From the NCBI GenBank assembly GCA_934102255.1, contig CAKOSN010000006.1, positions 17,952 to 81,951 of the forward strand: a DNA stretch of 64,000 nucleotides. The letters run 5' to 3'. The stretch's first letter is position 1; the number at the start of each line of letters is the position of its first letter. A program made the position numbers and the translations under genes. The notes under the pieces are model-generated. The model did not search any database. It was not told the DNA's origin and worked only from the letters and a program-made list of their open reading frames with translations. The stretch is from an uncultured Bacilli bacterium. GTDB lineage: Bacteria > Bacillota_I > Bacilli_A > RF39 > UBA660. Below are positions 48,450 to 57,876 of the stretch, piece by piece.

Positions 48450-51400
48450 TATTTATCACCATCCATCATAATTTTCATAACAGTATAATTATGTTCTTCA
48501 AATAAATATGCTAATCCAATAAAATCATATTTCTTGTCATCATTGGAAACACGAGTTGAATTTAACAAACTTTGCGTACCAACACCAGAGCCTAACCAAA
48601 TACCGCGCGAATCTATTTCATTATACCAATTTTCAACTTTCAAATTTCGCATCTCGTCATAATTGTCTATTAAAATATAAGTTGTTTTACTTGCTGTTGC
48701 AATTTTAGAAAATAAACTTTCAAATATAAGAACACCAGCTTCAGACAGTTTTTTCTTATAAGAACCGATTCCAATAATAATATTAATTGCCATAGCATCA
48801 GTTTCTTTTCGATTAATAGCATCCTTTTCTAAAGCTGCCATTACCAAATCAAAATCTTTATTAAATAGTTTAATATCTAAAGAAGGAATTTTTACTATTT
48901 TAGCCATATCAACTATTCTTATCTTTGTATTAGGAACTCGGCTTAATAAAGAAGCAAGAGCAACTATAAAACCAGCATAATCATTAATACTTTTACTAGA
49001 AATTAAATTGATTTTTTGTTTTGATAAATCATATTTCACAATATTTTTATTGACTAAATCAAATCCTAATGGAACATCACTTAAATTATTAATGTACTTA
49101 GTTAAAGTATCACTAGTAATATTTTCCGGCATTTTTACTAATTGTTTAACTTTATAAAGATAATAATTGCAACAATAATTTGCATACTTTTTAATCATTT
49201 CAAATTCATTTTCAACAGGTGCTATTAAAGCAGTCTGGAACTCATCATATGAATCATTATCATTTTCATTAATTTTACAAATACCTCTGCCATTGTAATT
49301 TTTCGGTATTAAGCCACGACGACAATTAGTTAAACTACGATACATAGAATCATCCTTTAGTTGCATAACAATTAAATGATTAAAACTTTGTAACTGTCTT
49401 TGACGTAAAGAAGTCGGAGAGCTCGCACTAATTACAAAAACAACACCACATTTAGGAGCATCTCTAAATAATGTTGTAAATATATCCAAAAGTCTTGGAA
49501 AAGTTTCATTAAAGACATCAAAAGCATTAATAGTAAAACAAATTAACGGCAATTTTTTTTCATTAACTTTATTATAATATTCAAAAGAGCCATTATAATC
49601 AGATAATAAATTTCTTCTGTCATCTACTTCACCAGCTATTAAATCTATTAGACCATTAACAGAATCAGGATCATCTTGTAGCACAACTTCTCCAACGTGA
49701 GGAAATTTAGCATATTTCTTTAAAGTTTCAGAACCATAATCAATTATATAATGAGCTAACTCATATGGCGTATGTTCAATAATACTCGACCACAATAATG
49801 TTGATATTAACTGTTCAGAACTAGTTGTATTTTGACTAATAATAGCGATATTTCCGTGAGCTAAATCAACTTCTAATAACCCTTGTTGCTGTTTTCTAGG
49901 TTCATCATATTCACCAATAACAACATTATATGTATAAGCCTCTCTTTTTTTATGATTGTACTTTTTAAATATTTGATCTAGATATATTTCTTTTGGAACA
50001 TTAGGTAACCATAATTGTTTGCTTTTAACTTCAATATTTTTACTAATATCATTTATATATTTAACGATATTTAAAAGTTCCTCACCCTGAGCAACAGTAG
50101 CTTTTTTTTCATTATTGGTTGAAAAGTTTTCAATCACCTGTCCTATATTATCAATATAAGTTATTGAATCATCAATTTTCTTTTTTATAACATCCGAAGG
50201 ATAATACTTAGCCCCAGCCCATGCAGATTGCCCTAAATTATAATAATCATCATTACCAACCTGTAAATAAAAGGCACCAGTTTGCTTTAGAAAAGCAGCA
50301 TCAGGCTTTTTCAAAATTTCATTAGAATCACTTTTATCTTGAACTTTCAAAGCCACTTTAAACTTTGAGTTAGACCAAATCTGATCATTAACAACACCAC
50401 TTGGTTTCTGAGTTGCTAAAATTAAATGAATGCCCAAGGAACGACCAATACGTGAAGTAGATATTAATTGATCCATAAATTCTGGTTGTTGTTGCTTTAA
50501 CTCGGCAAATTCATCACAAATAATAAGAAGATGGCTTAACGGTTCTTCTATAAGTCCTTTTCTGTACAGCTGTTGATATTTATAAATGTTCATAGAACCT
50601 TCTTTTAATCTTTCGCGAACATCATTAAATAAAGATTGACGACGCTTCAATTCTGATTCTATCGCTGCTATAGAACGACTTATTTCTGATTTATCAAGGT
50701 TCGTTATAGTTCCAGCTAAATGAGGCAATCTAATTCCTAACTCAGAATTTTCAAAACTCATAGCAAGACCACCACCCTTATAATCTATCAAAACAAATTG
50801 AACTTCGTTCGGACTAAAATTAACAGCCAAAGATAAAATATAAGTAACAATCCATTCTGATTTACCAGAACCAGTAGTACCGGCAACTAAACCATGAGGT
50901 CCATAAGCTTTTTCATGAATATCCATTTTAAATATTTCTCCATGCTGATCAATTCCTATTGGGACCGCAAGTGATAAAACAGGATTATTTTTACTCCAAC
51001 GTTCTAAACTGTTTAACTGTTCAACACGTCCTAAATTATACATTTCTAAAAAAGTAAGAGATTTTGGCAACTCGTATTTTTCCTTTTCAACCATAACAGG
51101 AATATTAGCCAATTTTTGAACTTGAGCATAAATATTATATTTATTATCCACATTAAAATCAGCCTTAAACAATTTTTGATTTTCATTAATCTGACTTGTC
51201 ATAACAGCCGAATCTTTTTTAGTAATACAAATAAAATCTGTAGCTTCACTCGGTAATAGCGAAATACTTTCTGCGGTAATCAAAATAGAAAAACCAACAT
51301 TTTTCTTATACCTAAGTATTTTATTTACAAGTGCTATATTTCTAACTAAGGTTATATCATCAACAAAAAATAAATAATATGGTTTAAATCGTTCATAAGT

Positions 51401-53032
51401 TTTTTTATCTTCAACGCTACCATCATCTTCTACCTTTGCTTCCTCATTATCATTTACTCGTGAATCAAATACCTTATCCAATCCAGATGTAATTGCAGCA
51501 AATTCATCAATATTAGTGGCAAAATAACGCAACGTTTTTTGATTATTCCAACAATGTGGCGCTATTCTTAAATAATTATATCTTTCAGGATTTTTAGAAA
51601 AAACAACAATTTTCAAATCAGTATAAGATTGAAAAGTAAGCATTTCTAAAAATACACAGTCCAAAAAGGAATTAACTAATAAATCTTCACCAACAACAGC
51701 ACTAATACTATGCTCTGTAAAATTATAACTAATTGGAACATCATTAATATATAATGAATCTTTTATTATTTCCTTAGCTTTCTCAAACAGATTATCCTCA
51801 TCATCCAAAGTAAATTTTTCTTCTGGCACATCAATTTTTAATTTAGTAGCAACCTTTCCAACTCCCAAACGAATATCTAAAAAATCCTCATGATCAATAT
51901 TACGTTGCCATAATTCTCTACTTTTATTATCAATAATATTAATACACATTTCTGCCGATGGATAATTAGTTATTAAAGTTGCTTTTTGATTTTCTTTAAT
52001 CATTTCGATTTCATTTTTTTTATGAGCTAAATACTTAGTATACTTATCTTGACGAACCTTTTCTCTGTTAACTAACCTTTTATGATTTATAAATCTAGTA
52101 ACACTTGGCCATAATAAAGTTCCACCTAAAGTTATGAACATAGTTCCTATCGAAATAATAAGACGAAAAGATGAAACACTACCAGTTAAATACGAACCTA
52201 AAAAACTAATTAATGACATTACAGAACTACCAACCATAAACAACTGAGGCCCGATAACTAATATCAAAGGAGTATCATCTTCCTTTTCTTTTGCAGGTGG
52301 TTCATCAACCCTAATCTCATCTTCTTTAATTATAAAATTAAGCCTTGGAGACTTAAAAAAATAATCATTCTTAGTAAACAATGGTATTTCTTCAATATTG
52401 GCATTATGATATTTTTCTAAATCATTTTTAGCAGAAATATCTCTATAATTAATTGGACCAGTAGTAATAGTCATGTTGCTTGATGGACAATTAACAACAA
52501 TTAAATGACCAAAAAAAATAACTTTTAATCCATACAGAAATATGTAATCACCGCTATAAGCCTTAGTAATATTTTTTAAATTTTCATTCTGATTATAAAA
52601 ATTACTTGAACTAGTACTTAAAGTATAAGACCCATCTTGATTTCTAGCAACAGTCAAAATATCTTGTCCATTTGGAAATTTAATATCATATGGATAATAA
52701 ATGTTACATGAAGGATTATTGCCAATAGTAAATGGTGCAAAAACTTCTAAAACTCTAGTATTATCATCAAATTTGGGAATAAAAGTTACTGTATAAGTTT
52801 CATTGCCAAATACAGAATTAATAACAATATACTCGTAAATCTGCATAATACCTTTTTTTTCATTTAAATCATTAGAGCTATACAAATCGTCAAGTTTAAC
52901 TTCCCAATTATTATTATTTCCAATCAAATTTCCAATTATTTTATCATCAAATTTTAATGCATACATACCACTTATTTGTTCTGGTAAAGCTATTTTACAA
53001 AATCTTCCATTATTAAATATGTACACAATCAT
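48449..53032 (-). CDS. essC: EssC-like T7SS ATPase, locus B
   Basis: 1527 residues, paralog of 41184-45773 across its length: FHA-like start (FTIGNNPSCNIYYPYD), two membrane segments, Walker A GTTGSGKS near 720, LIDYKGGGLAMSF, ATQKPSGVV and degenerate later P-loops (ISQNTTSSEQ). The ATPase core is much more similar between copies than the N-terminal domains. ATG at 53032 has GGGTG upstream; GTG at 53044 is less likely. Sits 15 bases after the metallopeptidase gene. Confidence 0.92.
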   Translation of the reverse strand: MIVYIFNNGRFCKIALPEQISGMYALKFDDKIIGNLIGNNNNWEVKLDDLYSSNDLNEKKGIMQIYEYIVINSVFGNETYTVTFIPKFDDNTRVLEVFAPFTIGNNPSCNIYYPYDIKFPNGQDILTVARNQDGSYTLSTSSSNFYNQNENLKNITKAYSGDYIFLYGLKVIFFGHLIVVNCPSSNMTITTGPINYRDISAKNDLEKYHNANIEEIPLFTKNDYFFKSPRLNFIIKEDEIRVDEPPAKEKEDDTPLILVIGPQLFMVGSSVMSLISFLGSYLTGSVSSFRLIISIGTMFITLGGTLLWPSVTRFINHKRLVNREKVRQDKYTKYLAHKKNEIEMIKENQKATLITNYPSAEMCINIIDNKSRELWQRNIDHEDFLDIRLGVGKVATKLKIDVPEEKFTLDDEDNLFEKAKEIIKDSLYINDVPISYNFTEHSISAVVGEDLLVNSFLDCVFLEMLTFQSYTDLKIVVFSKNPERYNYLRIAPHCWNNQKTLRYFATNIDEFAAITSGLDKVFDSRVNDNEEAKVEDDGSVEDKKTYERFKPYYLFFVDDITLVRNIALVNKILRYKKNVGFSILITAESISLLPSEATDFICITKKDSAVMTSQINENQKLFKADFNVDNKYNIYAQVQKLANIPVMVEKEKYELPKSLTFLEMYNLGRVEQLNSLERWSKNNPVLSLAVPIGIDQHGEIFKMDIHEKAYGPHGLVAGTTGSGKSEWIVTYILSLAVNFSPNEVQFVLIDYKGGGLAMSFENSELGIRLPHLAGTITNLDKSEISRSIAAIESELKRRQSLFNDVRERLKEGSMNIYKYQQLYRKGLIEEPLSHLLIICDEFAELKQQQPEFMDQLISTSRIGRSLGIHLILATQKPSGVVNDQIWSNSKFKVALKVQDKSDSNEILKKPDAAFLKQTGAFYLQVGNDDYYNLGQSAWAGAKYYPSDVIKKKIDDSITYIDNIGQVIENFSTNNEKKATVAQGEELLNIVKYINDISKNIEVKSKQLWLPNVPKEIYLDQIFKKYNHKKREAYTYNVVIGEYDEPRKQQQGLLEVDLAHGNIAIISQNTTSSEQLISTLLWSSIIEHTPYELAHYIIDYGSETLKKYAKFPHVGEVVLQDDPDSVNGLIDLIAGEVDDRRNLLSDYNGSFEYYNKVNEKKLPLICFTINAFDVFNETFPRLLDIFTTLFRDAPKCGVVFVISASSPTSLRQRQLQSFNHLIVMQLKDDSMYRSLTNCRRGLIPKNYNGRGICKINENDNDSYDEFQTALIAPVENEFEMIKKYANYCCNYYLYKVKQLVKMPENITSDTLTKYINNLSDVPLGFDLVNKNIVKYDLSKQKINLISSKSINDYAGFIVALASLLSRVPNTKIRIVDMAKIVKIPSLDIKLFNKDFDLVMAALEKDAINRKETDAMAINIIIGIGSYKKKLSEAGVLIFESLFSKIATASKTTYILIDNYDEMRNLKVENWYNEIDSRGIWLGSGVGTQSLLNSTRVSNDDKKYDFIGLAYLFEEHNYTVMKIMMDGDK

Positions 53033-53047
53033 ACTAACACCCACATT

Positions 53048-54439
53048 CTATCTAGTTCTAACGTTAATTTCAATATTATTTAGTTTACAAGCATTTTGAA
53101 AATTTTCCAAAAATCTATTTGTATCAATATTATATTCTTCTGGTACATCAAACATAATTGTATTCATCATTTTTTCATACACAGCATAAGCTTCATCATA
53201 CGACATACCTTCTTTTAAATATTTTTTAAAATACATATTACAAATATAATCATAAATAGGATAATAAGATTCCTGCGTAGTTTTAATTCTATCATTATGA
53301 TAATCATTATACTGAAATTGAATTAATTCTAATATTTTAGCAGCATTATTCTCTTCATTATTATATTCATCTAACTTGCTAGCATAATAACTAATACTTC
53401 TATTAGCATAATCAGTTAAAGTATAATTATCTAAACAATCTAACATTACTCTTGTATAATTACTTTGCAATTGATAAGCAATATCATCCTCAGCATAATC
53501 AAACAAGCTAACAGCGAATAAAGAATTTAAAGCCTCAGCTATTACAACATTAGAATAATTTTGTCCTTCACACTGAATACGATATTTTTTATCATTTTCT
53601 TCAAAAGAACAACTACGAAGTGCATGACTTAACTCATGATAAATAACTTGATAATCCCATGTACCTTTTTCATACTTTTTATCTTTTAAAACATATATTT
53701 TGTTTTCAAACCTATTATAACATCCACTAGAGCTAACACTTAAAGAAGCGGATACTAATTCTCCTTTTGTACACTCCACAATTTCTATCGTTTGTAAATT
53801 CTTATAAAATGGTCTTAAATCAACATCAGGATATTTAGATGTAACAGCATTTATGTACTCAAGTAATAATGGACGAAAATTATCAGTAATCTTAGAATTG
53901 GTTTTAACTGCATTAATTAAATCATCCTTGGTAACCTTTTCATTGCCAAAAATCTTGTTTAAATATGTATTATCATATACAAATACAAAACTAGAATTGG
54001 TTCCTTCTAAATAAGTATCAACTCCTTTTTGTTCCTTGGAAGTCTCTTTAGAAATATAGTTTTCGATATCTTCAATACTCATATATTTAACTGTATTCGA
54101 GTTAATTTTAGCGGCATTAATTCTCTTATTACTTTCATAAATCTGATGAGCAATAGTTATTGTACTTAACGATAAAGCAACAACTATATTCCCAATAATT
54201 ATCTTCGGAACTAATTTAAACTTTCCTTTCTTTTTAGTACTCTTGCCATCATTTATAATCAATTCTAAAGCTGGATTATTTAAAACCTCCACCAAATTAA
54301 AAAATTCATCAAAAGTTAAATAGCCAACACTACCATCTTTATTTTGTTTTAAAAAGAAATGTTTATTATTATTATCTAGTAACATTACATATTTTTGATT
54401 TTCAAAATAAAATTCTAATACTTTAGTATATTCTTTCAT
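53048..54439 (-). CDS. Membrane-anchored zinc metallopeptidase-like protein at head of T7SS locus B
   Basis: 463 residues from ATG at 54439 (AGAGG upstream). A cytoplasmic N-terminal domain of about 80 residues (YTKVLEFYFENQKYVML ... GSVGYLTFDEF), one membrane segment (VPKIIIGNIVVALSLSTITIA) and an outer domain with YHELSHAL near residue 265 (HExxH zinc site) and a downstream Glu in VVIAEALNSLF, the third ligand of gluzincins. It directly precedes essC B in the same transcript; locus A lacks it. Could process T7SS substrates or envelope proteins on the outside. Activity inferred from motif. Confidence 0.7.
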   Translation of the reverse strand: MKEYTKVLEFYFENQKYVMLLDNNNKHFFLKQNKDGSVGYLTFDEFFNLVEVLNNPALELIINDGKSTKKKGKFKLVPKIIIGNIVVALSLSTITIAHQIYESNKRINAAKINSNTVKYMSIEDIENYISKETSKEQKGVDTYLEGTNSSFVFVYDNTYLNKIFGNEKVTKDDLINAVKTNSKITDNFRPLLLEYINAVTSKYPDVDLRPFYKNLQTIEIVECTKGELVSASLSVSSSGCYNRFENKIYVLKDKKYEKGTWDYQVIYHELSHALRSCSFEENDKKYRIQCEGQNYSNVVIAEALNSLFAVSLFDYAEDDIAYQLQSNYTRVMLDCLDNYTLTDYANRSISYYASKLDEYNNEENNAAKILELIQFQYNDYHNDRIKTTQESYYPIYDYICNMYFKKYLKEGMSYDEAYAVYEKMMNTIMFDVPEEYNIDTNRFLENFQNACKLNNIEINVRTR

Positions 54440-54474
54440 ATTTAACCTCTTTTTATCACTACACAAGTAGTACT

Positions 54475-54524
54475 TACTATTCTTATATTAAGTATAACAC
54501 ATAAAATTAGCTATTCACAGTAAA
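54475..54524 (-). promoter_or_regulatory. 50-bp conserved promoter block, locus B
   Basis: Same block as 45785-45834 (49 of 50 identical), here upstream of the metallopeptidase-essC operon. Extended -10 TGT-TATACT at 54491-54496. Confidence 0.75.
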
Positions 54525-54591
54525 ATAGTATTTTAAATTTAATCTCGTATTATTTTTAATTTAGGTTATAATATCACTGAGTGTGATTTAT

Positions 54592-55779
54592 ATGTCTAAA
54601 ATTAAATACTTTATTTTTCTAATTTTATTACTTTTTCCATTGTTTGTATTAGCATTAGAATATCCAACTAATCATTATAGTAATGCTATTATTTACGATT
54701 TAACAGATTCTAAAACTTTATACGAATTAAATTCTAATGAAAAAGTATCGGTGGCTTCCCTAACCAAAATTCTTACTGTTATAACAGCTATTGAAAATAT
54801 AAATAATTTTAATACTAAAATAACTTATACTAAAGAAATGCAAAGTCTTGTAAGATATGACACCTCTAAAGCGGGTTTAAAAATTGGTGATGAAATAACT
54901 TATATGGATTTATTATATGCAACGATGCTTCCATCTGGTGCTGATGCAGCTACCGCCCTTGCTTTATCAGTAAAAAATAATATTTCAGCATTTGTTAGTC
55001 TAATGAATGAAAAAGCTAAAAACTTAGGGATGACTAACTCTTCTTTTACTAACGTTGTTGGTCTTGATGATACTAACCACTATAGTACAGCTTCGGATAT
55101 CTTAAAAGTTTTAACATATGCCCTTAAAAATCCTACTTTTAAAAGCGTTTATACGTCAAAAGAATACACCTTATCAAATGGTCTTAAAGTAGCAAGTACC
55201 CTTAATATTTATAATAAAAATGTCAATCTAGACACATCACGTATCATTGGTAGTAAAACTGGTTACACAAGTAAAGCTAATCTTTGTATCAGTACTCTAA
55301 TAGAATCTAACAATCACGAAATACTAATTATTACTCTAAATACTCCCAAAACTAATGACTATTATCTTTTAAAAGATATTCTAAAGTTAATTGATTTTTT
55401 AGATGATAATTATAACAATCAAATAATATATACAACAGATAATATCATAAAAACGATAAAAGTTCTAAATAGTAAAAATTTATATTACATTAAACCAAGT
55501 AAAAATGTTTATGCTTACCTTCCAAACGACTATCAAAAGAAAGATATTAAAGCCGCATATTTAGGTAAAGAAATCATTCATCTTAAAGATTTTCAAGATT
55601 CTAAAATAGGTATTATTAACTATTATTATCAAGATAATCTAATCTATTCTGAAAATGTTTATATAGATTTAAGTACTTATAGAAATAAATTACTAATATT
55701 AATAATTTTATCTTTAGTTCTTACAACAACGTTTATATCTAAAATAATTTCACAAAAAAAGATGACCGAAGTCACCTAA
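54592..55779 (+). CDS. dacA: D-alanyl-D-alanine carboxypeptidase (PBP5 type)
   Basis: About 395 residues. Trims the terminal D-Ala from peptidoglycan stems. Signal peptide (FIFLILLLFPLFVLA), SxxK motif in VASLTKIL, second motif SGAD (usual form SxN), third motif SKTGYT, and a C-terminal membrane anchor (LLILIILSLVLTTTFI). ATG at 54592 is chosen; a GTG at 54583 is in frame. TATAAT at 54567-54572 is the likely -10. Divergent from the T7SS locus B promoter. Its last codons contain the terminator of the convergent gene. Confidence 0.9.
   Translation: MSKIKYFIFLILLLFPLFVLALEYPTNHYSNAIIYDLTDSKTLYELNSNEKVSVASLTKILTVITAIENINNFNTKITYTKEMQSLVRYDTSKAGLKIGDEITYMDLLYATMLPSGADAATALALSVKNNISAFVSLMNEKAKNLGMTNSSFTNVVGLDDTNHYSTASDILKVLTYALKNPTFKSVYTSKEYTLSNGLKVASTLNIYNKNVNLDTSRIIGSKTGYTSKANLCISTLIESNNHEILIITLNTPKTNDYYLLKDILKLIDFLDDNYNNQIIYTTDNIIKTIKVLNSKNLYYIKPSKNVYAYLPNDYQKKDIKAAYLGKEIIHLKDFQDSKIGIINYYYQDNLIYSENVYIDLSTYRNKLLILIILSLVLTTTFISKIISQKKMTEVT
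55754..55776 (-). terminator. Terminator inside dacA coding DNA, for the DUF2628 gene
   Basis: Minus strand GGTGAC, TTCG tetraloop, GTCATC then seven T, just after the stop at 55788 and inside the 3' end of dacA. Confidence 0.8.
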
Positions 55780-55787
55780 TTATCTAA

Positions 55788-57731
55788 TTATTTTAAACTA
55801 ATACTATTCATAATACTATCTCTATAAGAATTGCATGCGTCTAAATTATCTTTACCGCTTTCATAACTTACTACATATACCTTGCCATCTTTGCTTGTAA
55901 GATAGTAATAATCAGTAGAAAATGAACCAACATTAGAAAAATTATACCAATTAATATTATTAATTTTTGTAGTAGTTACTGAAGTTCCAGAATTATTTTG
56001 AACATAATACTTTCGCATAGCATTTGCAAGACCTTCTGCACTCTTATACCCATTAGGACTATAGAATCCAAACTTACAATCGCCAAACATTTGACTACTA
56101 CTTAGCTCATACTCAAAATGATAATCGCTACTTCCCCAGAATGAGTCTTCTTCGAAACCACTTGGAATAGTAACATTAAAAGTATTATTAATATTTACTG
56201 ATGTATTATAAGATATAGAACCATTAAATGTATAATTTTCATTTGTATCATCATTATTTTCTGAATCACCATTACTTGAATCATTATTATTATTCGAATT
56301 ATCTTTAGAAGTATTATCATTTTTATCTGAAACACTCCAATTTATATTACCAAAAATATTTTTAAAGAAATTAACTGTACCAGTTATCATAGAAATAATT
56401 AAAGCAATAGTAGTAATAGTACCAGTAACATACATGGCAAGCGCTAATAACTCTTTACTTATTCCACCACTAAGTTTACTAGCCATAAGTAAGGCATCTT
56501 TACTAACATTAGCATATTCACTCTTAATTTTATTAACCTTTTTACTTGCATCCTGTAAATAAAATTTATTAACAAATAAAGCTAAAACTATTCTTAAAAC
56601 AATTCCAAACAAAAAGCCGATTTTTATAACATTTGTTAAAATTGTTTCTACAACACATAAACCAATACCATACCAGAACATTTTTCTATAAGCTAAATAT
56701 ATAGGTCCGAATAGTAAAGCCCAAATATTGAATTTACCGTTCTTAAATTTGTCATATTTAGTTCCAACATAAGCTTCAATTAGTTCCTCATCAGCAGATT
56801 GTTCTGCCTTATTTTCATAAACTTGACCATTAGTATCAGTATTATTCTGATTAATATTTATACTATTATCCTGAGTATTTGCTTGAACTTGGTTAGTATC
56901 AGTAACATTAGTATTTTGATTTACCTCATTAGAAACAACACTATTATTAAAATCATTAGGAATAACTTGATTAGAAACAGGGCTTTGACTTTGAACATCA
57001 ACCGGATTAAAACCAGCATTGCCATTATCAATAACAATTCCAACACCAACAGAACTATCAGGATTTACTGGTTCTTGAGTAACATGTACTGGATTAACAG
57101 CATTACCATCTTGATTTATAACATTAGAATTAACATCAATAGCATTTGAAACAGGATTTTGAATACCTACTTGACCATTAGTAGCATTCGTAGATGCATC
57201 ATATTGACCATTACTAGTATCAATCTTACTAAAAACGCCCATATTATTTACATCATTAACAACTTGACTATTTTTGCCACTCAAGTTAACAGTATCAACA
57301 TTAGGAATTGTATTAACATTATCATTAGATTGGAAAACAGGAACATCTTGCGTACTATTTCCGTTAAAAGTAATTTCACTTGGATTTACATTATTAATAT
57401 TATTATCAACATTACTATTTGCTAAAGTAACATTTGGCATTTGTATAGAAGATTCAATATTGCTACTACCAAAAACATCTTGTACATTAATACTTGCAGA
57501 AGCATCTATACTAGAAGCCTGACTATTATTTGCATTATTATTATCAAAATTAACAGTTCCACCAACATTAGGTTCTATCATAGAACCATTAACATTTGTA
57601 CCATTTAATGTTTGATTATTATTAAAACCCGTATTTTCTAAACTTCCATTATTACTTTGATTGTTACTACTGCCAGTTCCAAAAATATCATCTACTGACG
57701 GAATTTGATTATTATTATCATTATTGTTCAT
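55788..57731 (-). CDS. DUF2628 membrane protein with Asn-rich N-terminus
   Basis: 647 residues. The first 310 or so are low complexity (Asn, Ser, Val, Thr, Gln). KFNIWALLFGPIYLAYRKMFWYGIG is the DUF2628 signature, followed by three to four membrane segments and an outer C-terminal domain with Asn/Asp/Ser linker and a beta-rich fold (two Cys). DUF2628 proteins are membrane proteins of unknown function. AGGAG site before ATG. Confidence 0.75.
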   Translation of the reverse strand: MNNNDNNNQIPSVDDIFGTGSSNNQSNNGSLENTGFNNNQTLNGTNVNGSMIEPNVGGTVNFDNNNANNSQASSIDASASINVQDVFGSSNIESSIQMPNVTLANSNVDNNINNVNPSEITFNGNSTQDVPVFQSNDNVNTIPNVDTVNLSGKNSQVVNDVNNMGVFSKIDTSNGQYDASTNATNGQVGIQNPVSNAIDVNSNVINQDGNAVNPVHVTQEPVNPDSSVGVGIVIDNGNAGFNPVDVQSQSPVSNQVIPNDFNNSVVSNEVNQNTNVTDTNQVQANTQDNSININQNNTDTNGQVYENKAEQSADEELIEAYVGTKYDKFKNGKFNIWALLFGPIYLAYRKMFWYGIGLCVVETILTNVIKIGFLFGIVLRIVLALFVNKFYLQDASKKVNKIKSEYANVSKDALLMASKLSGGISKELLALAMYVTGTITTIALIISMITGTVNFFKNIFGNINWSVSDKNDNTSKDNSNNNNDSSNGDSENNDDTNENYTFNGSISYNTSVNINNTFNVTIPSGFEEDSFWGSSDYHFEYELSSSQMFGDCKFGFYSPNGYKSAEGLANAMRKYYVQNNSGTSVTTTKINNINWYNFSNVGSFSTDYYYLTSKDGKVYVVSYESGKDNLDACNSYRDSIMNSISLK

Positions 57732-57843
57732 ATATTTTAAACTCCTCTATTATATTCATTTTACCACACTATAAAATTTTAAAAAAGAAAAAGTTAAAAC
57801 ACAAAATTAACTTTGTAATTATTTAGAATTAAACAACCACATC

Positions 57844-57876
57844 AAAAAAAGCATTCCTACAAAGAAATGCCCTCTT
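57844..57876 (-). terminator. Terminator overlapping the 3' end of the 57857 gene
   Basis: GCATT (57851-57855) and AATGC (57866-57870) with a 10-base loop; seven T follow on the minus strand. Confidence 0.6.

Noticed and set aside
41184..53032. Chromosome-partitioning FtsK/SpoIIIE translocases
   Set aside because: FHA-like N-termini, length, linked EsaB and WXG100 genes make EssC the right assignment.
56799..57522. Three plus-strand open frames rich in Ile, Asn and Ser
   Set aside because: Antisense shadows of the Asn-rich region of the DUF2628 protein.
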